The notes under the pieces were generated by a model. That model did no database searches. It was not told the DNA's origin and worked only from the letters and a program-made list of their open reading frames with translations. Shown in pieces: positions 11,027-23,179 of a DNA stretch of 64,000 nt (positions are counted from its first letter, which is position 1; every line of letters begins with the position of its first letter). Origin of the DNA: Hygrophila difformis (Eukaryota > Streptophyta > Magnoliopsida > Lamiales > Acanthaceae); NCBI GenBank assembly GCA_030278955.1, contig JAOANR010000014.1:31819453-31883452 (forward strand), read 5' to 3'. The position numbers and the translations under genes were made by a program.

Positions 11027-11720
11027 TAGTTTTTAATTGGTAGGAAGGCGTTTCTAGGAAGACTGCTCGTGATGAGACATTTTACCCCACATGAGCATTC
11101 CGACCACTAGGGGTGGGCACGGTTCGGATATCCAGAATTTTTCAGATATTTGCTAACCGAACCGAACCGAGCAAATATTCGAAATTAATAACCGAAACCG
11201 AACCGAAAAATTCGGTTAACCGAGATTTCGGTTAACCGAGGAAAATCCTACTATTCGCGGATTACTCGAACTGAACCGAACCGAGTGAAACCCTAATGTG
11301 CGCCGCCTCTGCCTTTTGAAGTCCACTCGCCGCTCTGCTTTTGCCCGAAGAAGATGTCGCCTCCTCTTGCCGCTAAGCCCATTCCGAGTCACCGCCGCTG
11401 AGTCGCGGTTTCCATCCGCCATCGCCACTGTGCAGAAATGAGAGAACAGTGATCGGCGCCGCCTCTACCGCGCTTCCGCCCTGTTGAGTGCCGCATCCGT
11501 TCGCCGGCCTCCGCTCTGCCAGCGCCTCTGTTGATTCAGCTACCAGCCTCTCCCTGTGCGCACGCTGTTCTCCTTTGCTCCGTCCCCACCTGTGTAAAGA
11601 AGAGGAAAATGAAATTGGTACAGCTAGAAGACAAATGGAAATGGGCGTGAGAAATAATTGAAATGGGTGCTGCTATTTAGTCTTTTTTTTTTTTTTGAGG
11701 AGCCATTGAAGGCCTGGAAA

Positions 11721-12495
11721 TAGGGGTGAAAGCGGTACAGTAAATATCCGACCGATCCGATGCCGTATCCGATTATATTCGAATCCGAATCCGTTTTCGA
11801 CTATCCAACCGGATATTTCAATATTCGTATCCGAATCCGAATCCGTATTTTAATATCCGCATTCGTATTCGTATCCGAAAATACTTAACCGTATCCGAGA
11901 ATATCCGACCGTATCCGAAAATTGATAGGATATTATCCGGATTTTAAATATGGATATCCGAATATATTAATATATTACTTCCTCCGTTCCTTTTTAATTG
12001 CTACGGACCCACATTTCACGCAATTCAATACACGTTTTCAATTCGTAATAACTCAAATTCCATATAAGTAAAAATTATGAAAATTTGATATTTTAAATCT
12101 ATGCGATTAGACGAATCCAACAAGATTCCACTTGACTATATTTATCTTATATAATTGTATTAAAAAGTCGAGTCAAAGTTACTCAATGAACAGTGACAAA
12201 AGTCAATCTGTGTCAAATAATTAGGAACGGAGGAAGTATTATTTAATAATTAAAAAATATTAATAATTATAAAAAATATCAAAATTTCAAAAAAGATTAT
12301 AAAAAATTATCCGATAATCTGTATCCGATTGAATCCGTATCCGTCATATATCCGTCCTGTATCCGTAATCCGAAATATCCGAAACCGTATTCGTATTTGG
12401 CCCATCCGTATTCGATACCGAATTCGATAAAAAAAAATATGGATAATATCCGTATCTGACACTATCCGACCGTATCCGTACCGTTTTCATCCCTA
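11721..12495. mobile_element. Non-autonomous hAT element inside the SINE
   Basis: Termini TAGGGGTGAAAGCGG and, from the right, TAGGGATGAAAACGG. The exact 8-bp target duplication CCTGGAAA is at 11713-11720 and 12496-12503. Both ends are full of TATCCG/ATCCGNATCCG repeats. It contains a Stowaway MITE. Confidence 0.93.
11978..12236. mobile_element. Stowaway MITE (259 bp), innermost
   Basis: Ends CTTCCTCCGTTCC and its complement, flanked by TA at 11976-11977 and 12237-12238. Same family as 10767-11026. Confidence 0.9.
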
Positions 12496-12843
12496 CCTGG
12501 AAAGGGGTGGTGGGAGCCAATGCCACACAATTACAAAGGGAATTAAAGGGAGGAATAGGGGGCCGGTGGGAATCGAACCTCCAACCTTCCATTGGAAGTC
12601 AATGGACTTAACCGCTTGGGCTAGGTCCTCATCCCTATTTAGCCTTGTTTGAGTTAATCGGTTCGGTTAACCGGGGTTAAATTTTTGTAAAAACTGTAAC
12701 CGAATCGAACCGAACAAATACCTATGTTGAGGTATTTGTAACTGAACCGAACACCCCGATTAACCGAAAATTCGATTCGGATTCGATTCGGATCAACGGT
12801 TCAATGGTTCGGTTCGAATTTTTTGTCCACCCCTACCGACCAC

Positions 12844-14096
12844 ATGAGGGTGCTCAGCTGCTTGAGTCTGATGCAGCTGGCACTGAGTATGCTCGGATCT
12901 AATGGCGATAGTCTTGTGTTGTTTGGACTTTGGAGTCTATCTCTTGAGTTCCTTCAGTTTTTGCTTTCGTTTTTTTTTTTTCTTTTTCTTAGCTTGTCTT
13001 TTTAGACCATGTCAGAAAAAGAAAAATATAGAAGTAAATTGTTTTAGTTTATTTAGATAGTTTTTTGACTGCTGAAATAGTTGCTACTTAGAATTTTCAA
13101 ATAGTATGTATATATATATGTTTTAAAATTATAAAATACATTATCTTTTTTTTTTCTTTTTTTTTTGTGAAGAACATTAAATGTTGGACAAAGAAAATGC
13201 TAGGTTTAAATATGCAAGTATCAAAATTCAAGTAGTATATGTTGTCACCAAAATATGCAAGTATCAAATTATTCAAAACACCAATTATGTCGGCACATAT
13301 ATAGGTACTTATATGGAGTGGTATTGTGAAAATAGACAAGTTGGGCGGACTGGTGGTATACTATAGGAGTATTATTATTTGGACACAAGGGTGTATGTAC
13401 TATATAAGAGTGTGTGTGGTACATTGCTATGGCCTATGGAATAGGTAATAGTATAGAGACAAGAAAAGGTTCCAAGGGGATATTTGGAAGAGTGTGCAAA
13501 TTAAAAAGCTTGCAAGGGACAGTGGGCAGTGAGGGTTAGGCCTTGTTCATATATGCAGTGCAGAATGCAGAGATATGCAGTGCAGATGATGCAAGATGCA
13601 TGTGCGGGTAGAGGAGGAGGAGAGTATTGAATGAATGGTACTACTGGGCAATGCCTTATTGGCTTTTTTTTGGCAGAAAGGGTCCTTTCCTCTGTCTCTG
13701 TATCTGTAGTATCTGTATTCTGCACTGTGACCAGCTGACTCTGTTGCCCAGAAGCATGCTCTTCTGCTATTATGCCCTCTGTACTCTCTGGAAAGTGGGA
13801 ACTGTGGGAAGGGACCCCCTATCCCTATGGCTATCCCTAATATATGCTCTGTTGGAGTAGTATTTCCCATCCAGGTTCAGGGCTCAGGGCTCAGCCTAGC
13901 TCTCAACTGCAACTGCAGATATGCAACGCCAACCAATGTAGTCAACAGGATAATTCACTCAGTGTCGACAAATACTTTGTTTGGATGATTGGATAACCTA
14001 AATAGATCCTCCTTTTTGAAAGACTGGATTTGGGATCAAATGTTTAGTACTGTGTGTATGTTCAATTTGGTTCCTATGCTGGAAGTACTTTTTTCT
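12844..14096. other. Intergenic, no gene recognised
   Basis: Contains T-runs near 12970-12990 and 13145-13170, a short (TA)n tract near 13107-13118, and a less AT-rich stretch with GCAGTG-type repeats at 13550-13610. I found no convincing exon, microRNA or tRNA. Confidence 0.4.
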
Positions 14097-15252
14097 AGTA
14101 TGTACTGGAGTGTATTTTAACCATTAGATCACTACTTAAATGAATGGTTAGGATTAGAATAAGGGTTAAATATGTAATTCTAACTTTAATGTTAAATAAA
14201 GTGAAAGGCAAATGATTACTCCCCACACATATTATTATCTCTATAATTTATTCTTACAAAAAAATTTCAAAAAATAAAGCAAATCCAAATTTAAAATTGA
14301 ATCGTTGCATACCCTTAAAGAATCATAAGAAAAATTTTTTGAAGTTGAATTACAACTGAAATATGACATTCTGCCGGAAGAATCAAACATTCTGTATGTA
14401 AGCTTTAAACATTCTACTTCATTTACTTTGGCATTGTGTCTAAATGTTATGTCTTAAAGAACTGAAAATAAAATCATCATTCTTAATATTCGATTCTCAA
14501 ATGTATAACATTCTGTTTGCATGTGTGTAACATTCTATTATTCTCAAATGTGTAACTTTTGTATGCAAGTATGTAACATTCTGTTTGTAAGTGTGTAACA
14601 TTCTGTTTAAAAGTGTATAACATTCTGTTAGTAATTATATAACATTCTGTGTTCAAGTGTGTAACATTCTGTTTAAAAGTATATAACATTATAACTTGAC
14701 ATTCTGTCAGAAGAGTCAAACATTCTGTGCGTAAGCTTTAAACATTCTGCTTCATTCACTTTGGCATTCTGTCTAATTATTAAGTCTTAAAGTCTGTTCT
14801 AAAATAGGTAACATTCTGTTTGCAAGAATGTAACATTTTGTTTGTAAATGTGAAAAATTATGTTCTCAATTATATAACATTCTGTTTTCAAGTATGAAAC
14901 ATTCAGTTTACAAAAAATAGCATTATAACTTGAAATATTTTATATTCATGCCATTATGTCTAGTCATATACACCATTATGTCTAATTTTAGTTGTCATGA
15001 TGTCATGTTATATGGTTATACTTGGACTTGAAATTTAATTAACAATCGGTTTTCTTCTCATCAAATGTAGGTAATGATTACTCATTATGATTACATGACT
15101 GAAAAAGTAGAGAACTTTTAAATCATATTTATTTAATAATACACAATAAAATAATAAAATATAGTAAATTACCTAATTACCCATATATCATCTACACCAT
15201 TAATTCAATAGAAAATATGATCTAATGGTCAAAATTAGGTCCAGTATATACT
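14097..15252. mobile_element. Element with imperfect TIRs and a 22-bp repeat
   Basis: About 35 bp at 14097-14131 match the reverse complement of 15218-15252 imperfectly (shared core ACTGGA...ATTTT.ACCATTAGATCA). The interior is rich in a repeat built on TAACATTCTGTTT. No target duplication was identified, so the superfamily is open; a Mutator-like MITE is one possibility. Confidence 0.5.
14500..14905. repeat. About 22-bp repeat, TAACATTCTGTTTGNAAGTG
   Basis: About ten imperfect copies start near 14507, 14528, 14574, 14597, 14629, 14651, 14673, 14808, 14830 and 14875. A longer block (GACATTCTG...AAACATTCT...TTTGGCATT) near 14363-14437 recurs near 14698-14772. Confidence 0.8.
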
Positions 15253-15890
15253 GGCCAGGATAGTAACTCAGTCGGTGTCTGTTGCCTTTCTTCCTAATTC
15301 ACAGCTCATTGTGAAAGGCCAGTCTCATCTGGGCTTTTATCATCTGTCTGAGGTGATGGATTAAAGATCAATAGTATATTTTTAATATTTTGGGACATCT
15401 ACATGGAGAAGCCAATAAGGGGCAAGCGGATGTATGTGTTGGTGAAGAGGTAGTATTCTTTTTGTAGATTTAATGAAATGACAGTGGCACCGGCTTATGT
15501 GTCTAGGACATTAGAGAATGACGACCTTAATGGTTTTTTGAGTAATCATCGGCTTTTGCCCTCCTTTAAAAATCGAAAAAGGATCAAATATATCGAATTT
15601 CATAATACCCTTTACATAACACTATTGGTTGTTTTTACACAACCCGCCCCTTCTTGAAAATAAATCATATTTCATAAACATGAAAAATGTTGTGTAAAAG
15701 AGTATTGGCCAACAATGTCGTATACAAAATGTTTCATGCCAAAAAACGATAATACGATTACTGTTGTACTAAACAAATGTCTCTAGCATATTATCTATTT
15801 TCCAACTTAATTGCGGCTTTATTGTTTGACTCCTTAATGAACCTGTAGTCTTTTTGACCTCCAATACTCATTAATGGAAGTATATGCAAG
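15253..15890. other. Intergenic, no gene recognised
   Basis: No supported coding region. The right edge meets a hAT-like terminus at 15891. Confidence 0.4.
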
Positions 15891-16199
15891 CAGTGGCGGA
15901 TACATGATTATTAGTTTGATGGGTCATTTGTCTATAATTAATACAATAAATTTCAATACAATAATTATTGTACACTATAAAAAAAATTATATTTAAAGTT
16001 ATATGAATTCTAAAATTCCAAGTACTATTATATCAAAATAATTACAACTTTTCAAAACGAATTCTCATATTTTGTAATTGTTGTACAACATATCATCAAT
16101 ACTAAATATTGATGAAGAGGCTCATTCTATAGAAGTAACAAAACAATCAATAAACAATTGATCTCTCATGCTATTCCGCAATTTATTCTTCATCACCAT
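15891..16199 (-). pseudogene. hAT transposase C-terminus and TIR remnant
   Basis: At 15891 CAGTGGCGGATAC looks like a hAT (Tip100-like) terminus. On the minus strand just left of the Copia insertion a frame reads MKNKLRNSMRDQLF then IDCFVTSIE. This resembles the end of plant TTF/ZMYM-type hAT transposases, where the dimerisation region has the pattern K.KLRN.M.D..L.DC.VTYIE. Later sequence has stops. The other part is expected right of the Copia (37779 onward). Matching is from memory of the family pattern only. Confidence 0.5.
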
Positions 16200-17112
16200 T
16201 GTTAGGTCCGTTTAGAGAGATAACCTGTGAACTTGTCCTGTAAACTAGTTCAAACACCTTTCGTGGACACGTTATTCAGTTTAAAATTTATAAGCATCGG
16301 AATGTAAATAAACTGAAATAAAGATAAACAAATTCAGAGATTTGTTGACCCAGTTAGGCCTAAGCCTATGTCTGGGGGATACCAATCCAGGAGGTTTCAC
16401 TATGTGTTTAACTCGATCCAAGATCCAAACAATAGTGAATTAATTTGCCAAACTTCGATCTCCAAGCGGTTGAATCGTCGAGCCAAAACTCTCACTAGTT
16501 TTGGTGAGGTCTCCCCGATCTTACTCCAATTCCTTGATGGCTTCTCCTTCAAGTCACCCTCGGACGAAACCTGTTTGCAAATCCTCCTTTAGAGTTGTTT
16601 CGTTTAGGCTCGTGTGAAGACGACTCCATGGAATTCTTTGATTGAATTCGCCAGTCTCAATCAAAGTCACAATGGCACAATCTCGACCAAGTCACCCAAG
16701 GTTGTGTTGATCGAGTGATTCCTTCAGTATGATGTATTCATGAACATGGGAATGAATATTTCTTTCTCACTTCAAAGTTATCTCAATGGCAAAAAAGAAT
16801 CAATCAGAAGTCGTGCTCGTTCAATCCTTGGCCGCTCCTTTTGAAGTGATTCATATCTCCATTCTAAGGTACTAATATCTTGCCATGATAAACTTTCCTT
16901 AGAATGGAGTTGTCCGGAATACAATATTTCGTTGCCATTTCTCTTGAACACAATCCGGGTGAGAGTGCACTAGCAGTTGGAGAGTATATTCATGCAGATC
17001 CGCCAGATGCACTTTCCTTAAATAGTTTGTCGGATAAGATCACGGGAGGGGAACGGACTGAGTAGTTCAGACATCGGTTGTAAACACATTTGCTCAAAAC
17101 TGGTTCCCAACA
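16200..17112 (-). repeat. Copia 3' LTR (913 bp)
   Basis: Pairs with 36868-37778. Next to it at 17113-17125 the minus strand reads AAAAAGGGGGAGA, the polypurine tract that primes plus-strand DNA. Confidence 0.94.
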
Positions 17113-17675
17113 ATCTCCCCCTTTTTGGCAGAATGTGGGCCAGAAATGAGTTGATCAAACCGATGTCTAATCTATAACAGTAACACATGAAAAACATAGT
17201 ACATCTCTTGTATTCCCCAACCACCAAGTACAATGGTTCCCAAAATGAGACAAACTATTCTAATGCTCCGTACAAAGATTTTTCTATCACACCAGGAGCA
17301 TGTACATCAAAACGGCACATGCAAAGAAAATAATAAGCATCACAAAACAGAGTTTAATTATTACAGGCCATAGTGCATCATTCAAAAATAGTTCACAAAA
17401 GTAGTCCAAACAGTGTATAAAAACTAGTAAAAGTAAATCAAAGCAAACAAAGTTACCCCTTTCTCAGCAGCAGCAGATTTCAACAAACTCCCCCTCCTTC
17501 TTGTAGTGCATGCCAGAGGAACCGATCAATGGTTTCATCAACTTAACTCCCCCTCTGGCGCACATTATACTCAAAAAGAGCATTCCATTCAGATTCCTCA
17601 GAGGAATCTTCATCATCATCAGATGCAGCTTCATCTGACTCCTCCTCTGGATTGGTATCCTCGTCCTTGTCCTTA

Positions 17676-18485
17676 TCAGACAGACATCGGGGAGCTGTCT
17701 GAACAGTTTTCAACTTCTTGAGTTCTAGTCCGAACCTGCATTTCCAACACTTTCATATGATTGATATGATCAGCAAGTTGCTCACGTACCAAAGTGAATG
17801 CATCTTTTGCAGGGATCTTCCTTTCTGGTCCAGGGAGGTCAAGCTTTTTCTTAGCAAGGGATGCGGACAACTTAAAATCAGAAATCTCCTCAGGGCGGTC
17901 ATGCTTACTCCCAAGGATGTTGAGATGCTTCAAGTACTCAGTGATGAGCGCTGGGAAGGGCAGCGTGGTGTTGTACTTTCTCTTGATCTTTCCTGCAAAT
18001 GCCAGCATTTGTTCAAGCACAAGTATTCTATAATTTATCTCATAGTTTTGGTCTATGGCATAAAACAATTTGCACATATTCTTGGAAACAATTGAGTGAT
18101 TAGTCGTGAGCATAACATTATGTGCACCGAATTTGTAAAGCAGAGAAAACCTTTGAGTTAGGGCACCAGCACTTAATCCTTTACCATGGATTCTTTTCCC
18201 TTTCTCTCCAGTGAGTTCTTTGGCAATTTTGACCATGTTAAACTTTGCAGAGCGAGAGTATACAGATTTAAAGGAAGGACGGGGTACTTGAAGAAATTTG
18301 TTGAGTGACTTTGCTTTTAGTTCGAACAGTTCACCGTGAAAATAATTCAACTCGAACCAGGGCCCCTTCTTGTTTTGGACATCCTCGTTCAGGTTTGCAT
18401 AAAAATGCCTAACTAGTTGTCCTTTGTATCCTTGATCTCTGTAGCCCAGAATAGCAAAGATCGTTTCTCCAGGTATTGCTGCCAT
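17676..18485 (-). CDS. Copia extra 3' ORF, conserved C-terminal domain
   Basis: An open 269-residue frame in the same direction as pol, downstream of RNase H. Around residues 20-75 the text GQLVRHFYANLNED, FELNYFHGELFEL and SLNKFLQVPR resembles the domain catalogued as 'putative plant transposon protein'. This follows the pattern FYANL ... G..I.FS...IN.FL.LP. It has no signal peptide or clear membrane segment, so I see no support for an envelope role. It continues an upstream low-complexity part (18500-20041), together about 780 codons but now split by stops. Its role is unknown; additional ORFs at this position are known in some large Copia lineages. Confidence 0.6.
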   Translation of the reverse strand: MAAIPGETIFAILGYRDQGYKGQLVRHFYANLNEDVQNKKGPWFELNYFHGELFELKAKSLNKFLQVPRPSFKSVYSRSAKFNMVKIAKELTGEKGKRIHGKGLSAGALTQRFSLLYKFGAHNVMLTTNHSIVSKNMCKLFYAIDQNYEINYRILVLEQMLAFAGKIKRKYNTTLPFPALITEYLKHLNILGSKHDRPEEISDFKLSASLAKKKLDLPGPERKIPAKDAFTLVREQLADHINHMKVLEMQVRTRTQEVENCSDSSPMSV

Positions 18486-18499
18486 CCAATCTCTTCATA

Positions 18500-20041
18500 T
18501 CATTCGCCTGCAAATTTAATCTCTGGATGCACCTTCATTTTCTCCAGCACTGTGACAAAGTATTGTTCGGATGCCTCATAGTAGAATTCGGTGCTCACTG
18601 CATTCTCAGCATCAATGACTTCAGGTTCATGGTCTTCAGAAGATGATTCAACAAATTTTCTTTTCTTTGAAGCAATTGCCTTGGAGGACTCTGCTGGTTC
18701 AGAACGTGTTCGCTTTTTCGGTTCGGACAGGTTTGGTGAACGCTTTGAAGAGGGAGGTAGAGTTGGTATGTTTGTGTCGTCAGCAAGGGATTTCTCGACC
18801 TCCATTCTCTCTTCCTCTCCTTCATCTTCTTCATTTGCTTCATCTTCTTCTCCTTCTTGGTCATCATGTTCAGATTCGGAATCACTTTCAGTATCTTTGG
18901 ATCCCAGATCTTCGGACTTATTCTCATCAAGTTCTTCCTGTTGCTCCCCCTCAATCTGATCCTGAACATCTTCAGTGACGTGTTCAGTGTCTTCTCCAGA
19001 TTCCTTGTTTCCTTTGGATCCTATTTCATCTTTAGAAACTTCTTCCTCATCGTTGGATTCTTCACCCCCCTCTACTTGTTCAGCATCAGTAGGTTCAGGT
19101 TCCTTTTCTGTTACCGGGGCAGTTGGTTCAGGTTCCTTTCTCAGAAGATGCTTTCTTTTCAGGCTCGCATTCCATGTTATCTCCTCGTCACTTCGTTTAC
19201 AACATCCTTCCTCTCATCATCACCGATATTGATTATTGACTCTTCCCCAGAACCACCTTCATCTGATTCAGCAACATAGTCAGAGTCTAATTCGTCCTCA
19301 TCAGCTGGTTCGGCAAGTAGTTCAGACGCCTTCGGAGGACTCTTTTGTATATCTGTGGGTACAATGGAAGTGGTTTTCTGTTGACCTTTGGAGATATTAC
19401 TTGGGGTTACTAGATTTGATGCAATCTTAGCAGCAGGTTGTTCATCACCCTTCTTGGCAGGAGTTTTCTTCTCGGGCTTTGTGGTGGACACCTTGGGGGC
19501 GTTCTCTGGAACTGAACCAGCAACATTAGGAGGAGATGAAGTTTGAACTTCTTTACCTGTCCCCTGGGATGGGAGGTTCGTCAGAATAGTGTCCAAAGGG
19601 TTTTAACGCCTGTGCAAGATCGGCTTCAACTCTTTCACTAATGGTGGCCCTTTTTCTAGCAACCGCCTTTTCTTATGGTTTTGAGGTAGAGGTCGCTTTG
19701 CTCTTCGCCTTTTGAGACTGCACCTCCTTTTGTTTCATAGTGGTGGCTGCGGCTACTTCGGATCGAATGTCGAGAGGATCACGAATGATGACTTGAGTTT
19801 CAGTGGTGGACTTCCCTTTTTCACCTTTATTTCCTGCAGTGGATGGAGATGAAGATTGAAATGGGACAGCTACAATAGTTGGAGTCTCCGAAATAGTTTG
19901 TTCAACAATCGCCTTTCGAACCGCTTTCGCATGACCCTTTGCACTGGATTCCTCTAGTGAAATCCCCTTTCCCTTTCCTTTTGACGGATTAGGAATGGGA
20001 TCCCTTGACTTGGAGCTCTGGCTACCGCGAGTTCTAACCAT
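18500..20041 (-). pseudogene. Copia extra ORF, low-complexity N-terminal part, broken
   Basis: Starts MVRTRGSQSSKSRD at 20041. The text is Ser-, Pro-, Lys- and Glu-rich with basic clusters (KKRK, PAKK) and acidic runs (EEDEL-like). At least one in-frame stop lies near 19673, and frameshifts occur before 19596 and near 19170-18800, where an acidic D/E/K-rich stretch crosses frames. The conserved domain at 17676-18485 follows. Function is not known; a disordered linker or nucleic-acid-binding region would fit the composition. Confidence 0.6.
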
Positions 20042-20296
20042 GTTTGAACTGAGAGAGAGAAACGTTGGAGGAAAAATGAGTGTGCACAGGTGAATGTTTC
20101 AGAGATTTTGAGTAAAATATTGGAGAGAGATGAGAAAACAGTATAAGTAGATGAGCAATATGATCGAGTATGAGAAGGTATGAGAGATGGTTTAAAGAAA
20201 CTTCCTTTAATTTTGAAATTGGAAAGAGTATCTCGGTTTCCAAGAATTGCCATGATCACGTTTTTGAATTTTTGGAGGCTGATAACTGTTCCCGCC

Positions 20297-20316
20297 GGGG
20301 GGGGGGGGGGGGGGGG
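20297..20316 (+). repeat. G20 homopolymer
   Basis: An uninterrupted run of 20 G on the plus strand, in the Copia spacer between RNase H and the extra ORF. The length may be an assembly or sequencing estimate. Confidence 0.85.
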
Positions 20317-20533
20317 CTGTCACATCCGTGATTATGCCATTCAAATCACTAATTTTAATTTTGGATTCCAAATGACAATTTGCCTTTTTTAAGAAAATCT
20401 GCAATAACTCATAAAGAGAGTATATTTGGATGAAACAAGGTAAAAATACGAGAAATATTTACAAATATATGTTCATATATTTTAATAATTGAAAATACAT
20501 AAATTTAAAACTTATTCCATATTTTGGATGATT

Positions 20534-20910
20534 TTAGATGATTGTGCAGAGACCAAGATCCCTTCTCAATTTTTCGAATCTCTCGCGATCCAATGCCTTA
20601 GTTAGAATATTCGCATGTTGCTCAGTAGTCCCGACATGTTGTATGGACACAACTCCATCTTCCACAAGTTCTCTAATGAAGTGATGTTGAAGCTCAAAAT
20701 GCTTTGTTCTTCCATGTTGGACTGGATTCTTTGATATGTTTATGGCGCTCATGTTGTCAAACAAAATGGTCAGAACATCTTGATCGATTCCATAGTCTTG
20801 CATCATTTGTTTCATCTATAGCATTTGAGCACAGCAACTTCCTGCATCAATATATTCTGCCTCCGCAGTGGATAAGGAGATCGAACTTTTTTTCTTGCTG
20901 TACCAACTGA
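20534..20910 (-). pseudogene. Copia RNase H, C-terminal part
   Basis: On the minus strand SISLSTAEAEYI (just left of 20910) carries a conserved RNase H acidic position. The frame then has a stop near 20817 and continues ILFDNMSAINISKNPVQHGR, then FELQHHFIRELVEDG and HANILTKAL. The N-terminal side is right of 32206, separated by the hAT insertion, so the domain is split by about 11.3 kb. Confidence 0.9.
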
Positions 20911-21374
20911 TAGACCTATCAAAACGGGCCAGGCCGGTTGGGCCAGCCCGCCCCGCAAGGTAAAAAATGCGGGGCGGGCTCAACTTTTAGAGGCACGTTT
21001 AGATGCGGGTCTCAACGGGCCCAACCCGCGGCGGGGCGGGCTATTGCGGGCTAGGCCCGCGGCGCCGCGGGCGCATACCCGCGGGCTTTCAGTTTTTTTT
21101 TTATTTTTTTTACGTTGTGCATCGATTGAATATATTATTCTTTAGTATGAATGTTTAGCATAATGTCATCAAACATTTAAATTATTGAATTGATTACATA
21201 TTGAGTTATCTTAATACAAATTATCTGTCTCTTCTAATATTTCCATGTTCATTAATTTTATGGATATCAAGTTTTTAAGTTTAAAATTCCTTATTATTCT
21301 ATTTATTAAAAATTATGAGTGCAGAAAAATTTTTACTTTTTTAAATATGAATTAATGATTATGCCCATACAATC

Positions 21375-21605
21375 TTACCTAATAAAATACAAAATTTAGT
21401 GAATTATGTCCAGACAGTCTTACCTAATAAAATATAGAATGAATGAATTATGTTCAGACAGTCTTACCTAATACAACTCTAGCAAAGACTTCATTTGTGA
21501 GACCTAAAATATTAATCAGTTCAATAAATTCTTTTAAATAATTATATTTTGCAAAATATATACATTAATGAATTACTCTCAGACAGTCTTACCTAATACA
21601 ACTTT
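21375..21605. repeat. Repeat CAGACAGTCTTACCTAATA in the hAT
   Basis: About four copies near 21370, 21412, 21457 and 21580, each followed by AT-rich text. Internal repeat of the hAT element. Confidence 0.65.
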
Positions 21606-23179
21606 TGTCACACATATTATATTTTGCAAAATGTAATATACTCCTTTAGTATTAGAAATGGAATAATCATAAATTCTTTTAAATAATTATTCAACAAACC
21701 CACATTAAAGTAAATAATTATGCCAATAAATATACACTTACTTATTTATAATCATAAATACCAATTATAAATCTCTTTATTTCATTTTTAATACATACTA
21801 GTATAACGCCCGTCCGAATGGACGGGGATGTGATATCAAAAGACGGAATATTCAATATAATATTATTTCCTTGCAGATTGTAGTAACCTAATGCATTTAT
21901 ATTGTATTTCCGGATGCACCAACATGTTACATCGACCATTGTATTGGTGGCTTGTAACTCTTTAAAATTTTTCCATAGGACCATTGTTCTTGAGCAATCT
22001 ATAAAATTATGTACATGTTTAGTCTTTCAAAATTAATATTTCTTGTGCATATACTACACTACAAGAAAAAACCCAATTATCGACCACCATAGTATGGGTC
22101 GGATTTACCGACCCCACTACCGACCCCAAAATGGGGTCGGTAATATTTAGCCGTTATTGGGACCCAGGACATTCGACAACCAAAACACCGGCCACAATAA
22201 ATATGGTCGGCATTACCGACCCCATTACCGACCCCAATTGGGGTCTGTATGTTTTTCGATTTTTTCTTTATTTTTATCGTATTACCGACCCCAATTGGGG
22301 TCGGTAGTTTTTTTCCATTTTCTTTTATTTTTTCTTTTTTTTTATTATTTATTTAATATTTTATTAAATATTTATTTATTATTTTATAATTTAAATATTT
22401 ATTTTTTGAGTCATTTAATTAATTATTTATTTTATAATTAATTAATTAATTAATTACTTTTAATTAATTTTATTTTTAATTTTTTAATTCATAGTATTTT
22501 TATTAAAAATAGATTTATGTTATTATTTATATATATTTAATTTTTGAATGATTTTATTATTTATTTAATACATGGATTTCAATTTTTTAATTTAATTAAT
22601 GTAGTTGTTTTCAATGTTTTTTAATATTTCTTATTTTTTTCATTATTTTATTATTTATTTTATATTTTATTCAACATTTATGTTTTTCGCTTAATCTATT
22701 CAACATTTATTTGATTATTTATATAATTTAATTATTTATTTATTTGATCAAATTAATTATTTATTTATTTTATAATTTAATTATTTATTTATTTATTAAT
22801 TTAATTATTAAATTCAATAATTTATTTAATTAATTTTATTTTTAATTTTTGACTCATAGTATTTTTTATTAAAAAAAATTTATGTTCTTATTTTCATTTG
22901 TTTTAATTTTGAATTGTTTTATTATTTTAATTAATTCATTGATTTTAATTTTTCTTGATTTAATTAATTTTATTTTTTATTTAATTTAATTTATAAATTT
23001 TTTATTCTTTAATTACTGTTTTAATTAATTTTACCCATTTAATTTAATTTTATATTTTATTTAATTAATGAATTATTCTATTTATTTATTTAATTAATAT
23101 CAATTTTTATATTAATCTTTAAGTTATTAATTTACACATTTATATATAAAAATACTATATATATTTAATAAATTGCATA

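Larger units (their letters stand above)
11681..12635 (-). mobile_element. SINE family 2, reversed, split by a hAT insertion
   Basis: The minus-strand SINE begins GGGATGAGGACC at 12635. Its A-box and B-box are near 12612-12623 and 12568-12578, and it ends in an A-run seen as T at 11682-11696. TATTTAG flanks it at 11674-11680 and 12636-12642. The copy is interrupted by the hAT at 11721-12495; without it the SINE is about 170 bp. Confidence 0.88.
11108..12835. mobile_element. Non-autonomous hAT element, outer shell of a nest
   Basis: Ends TAGGGGTGGGCACGG and, read inward from the right, TAGGGGTGGACAAAAAATTC. The exact 8-bp target duplication CCGACCAC is at 11100-11107 and 12836-12843. Subterminal regions are dense in CCGAACCGAA/GGTTCGG repeats. 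No transposase is seen. Bases about 11290-11610 are GC-rich and unlike the rest. A SINE (11681-12635) is inserted inside. Confidence 0.93.

Noticed and set aside
13540..13620. Possible microRNA hairpin (GCAGTGCAGAATGCAGAG)
   Set aside because: Repeats are direct rather than inverted and match no microRNA I know.
17676..18485. Envelope-like protein
   Set aside because: No signal peptide, transmembrane segment or cleavage site is visible; the domain looks like a plant transposon-associated protein.
18591..18959. Ser-rich plus-strand frames over 18590-19280
   Set aside because: Antisense shadows of the acidic, Lys-rich Copia ORF.
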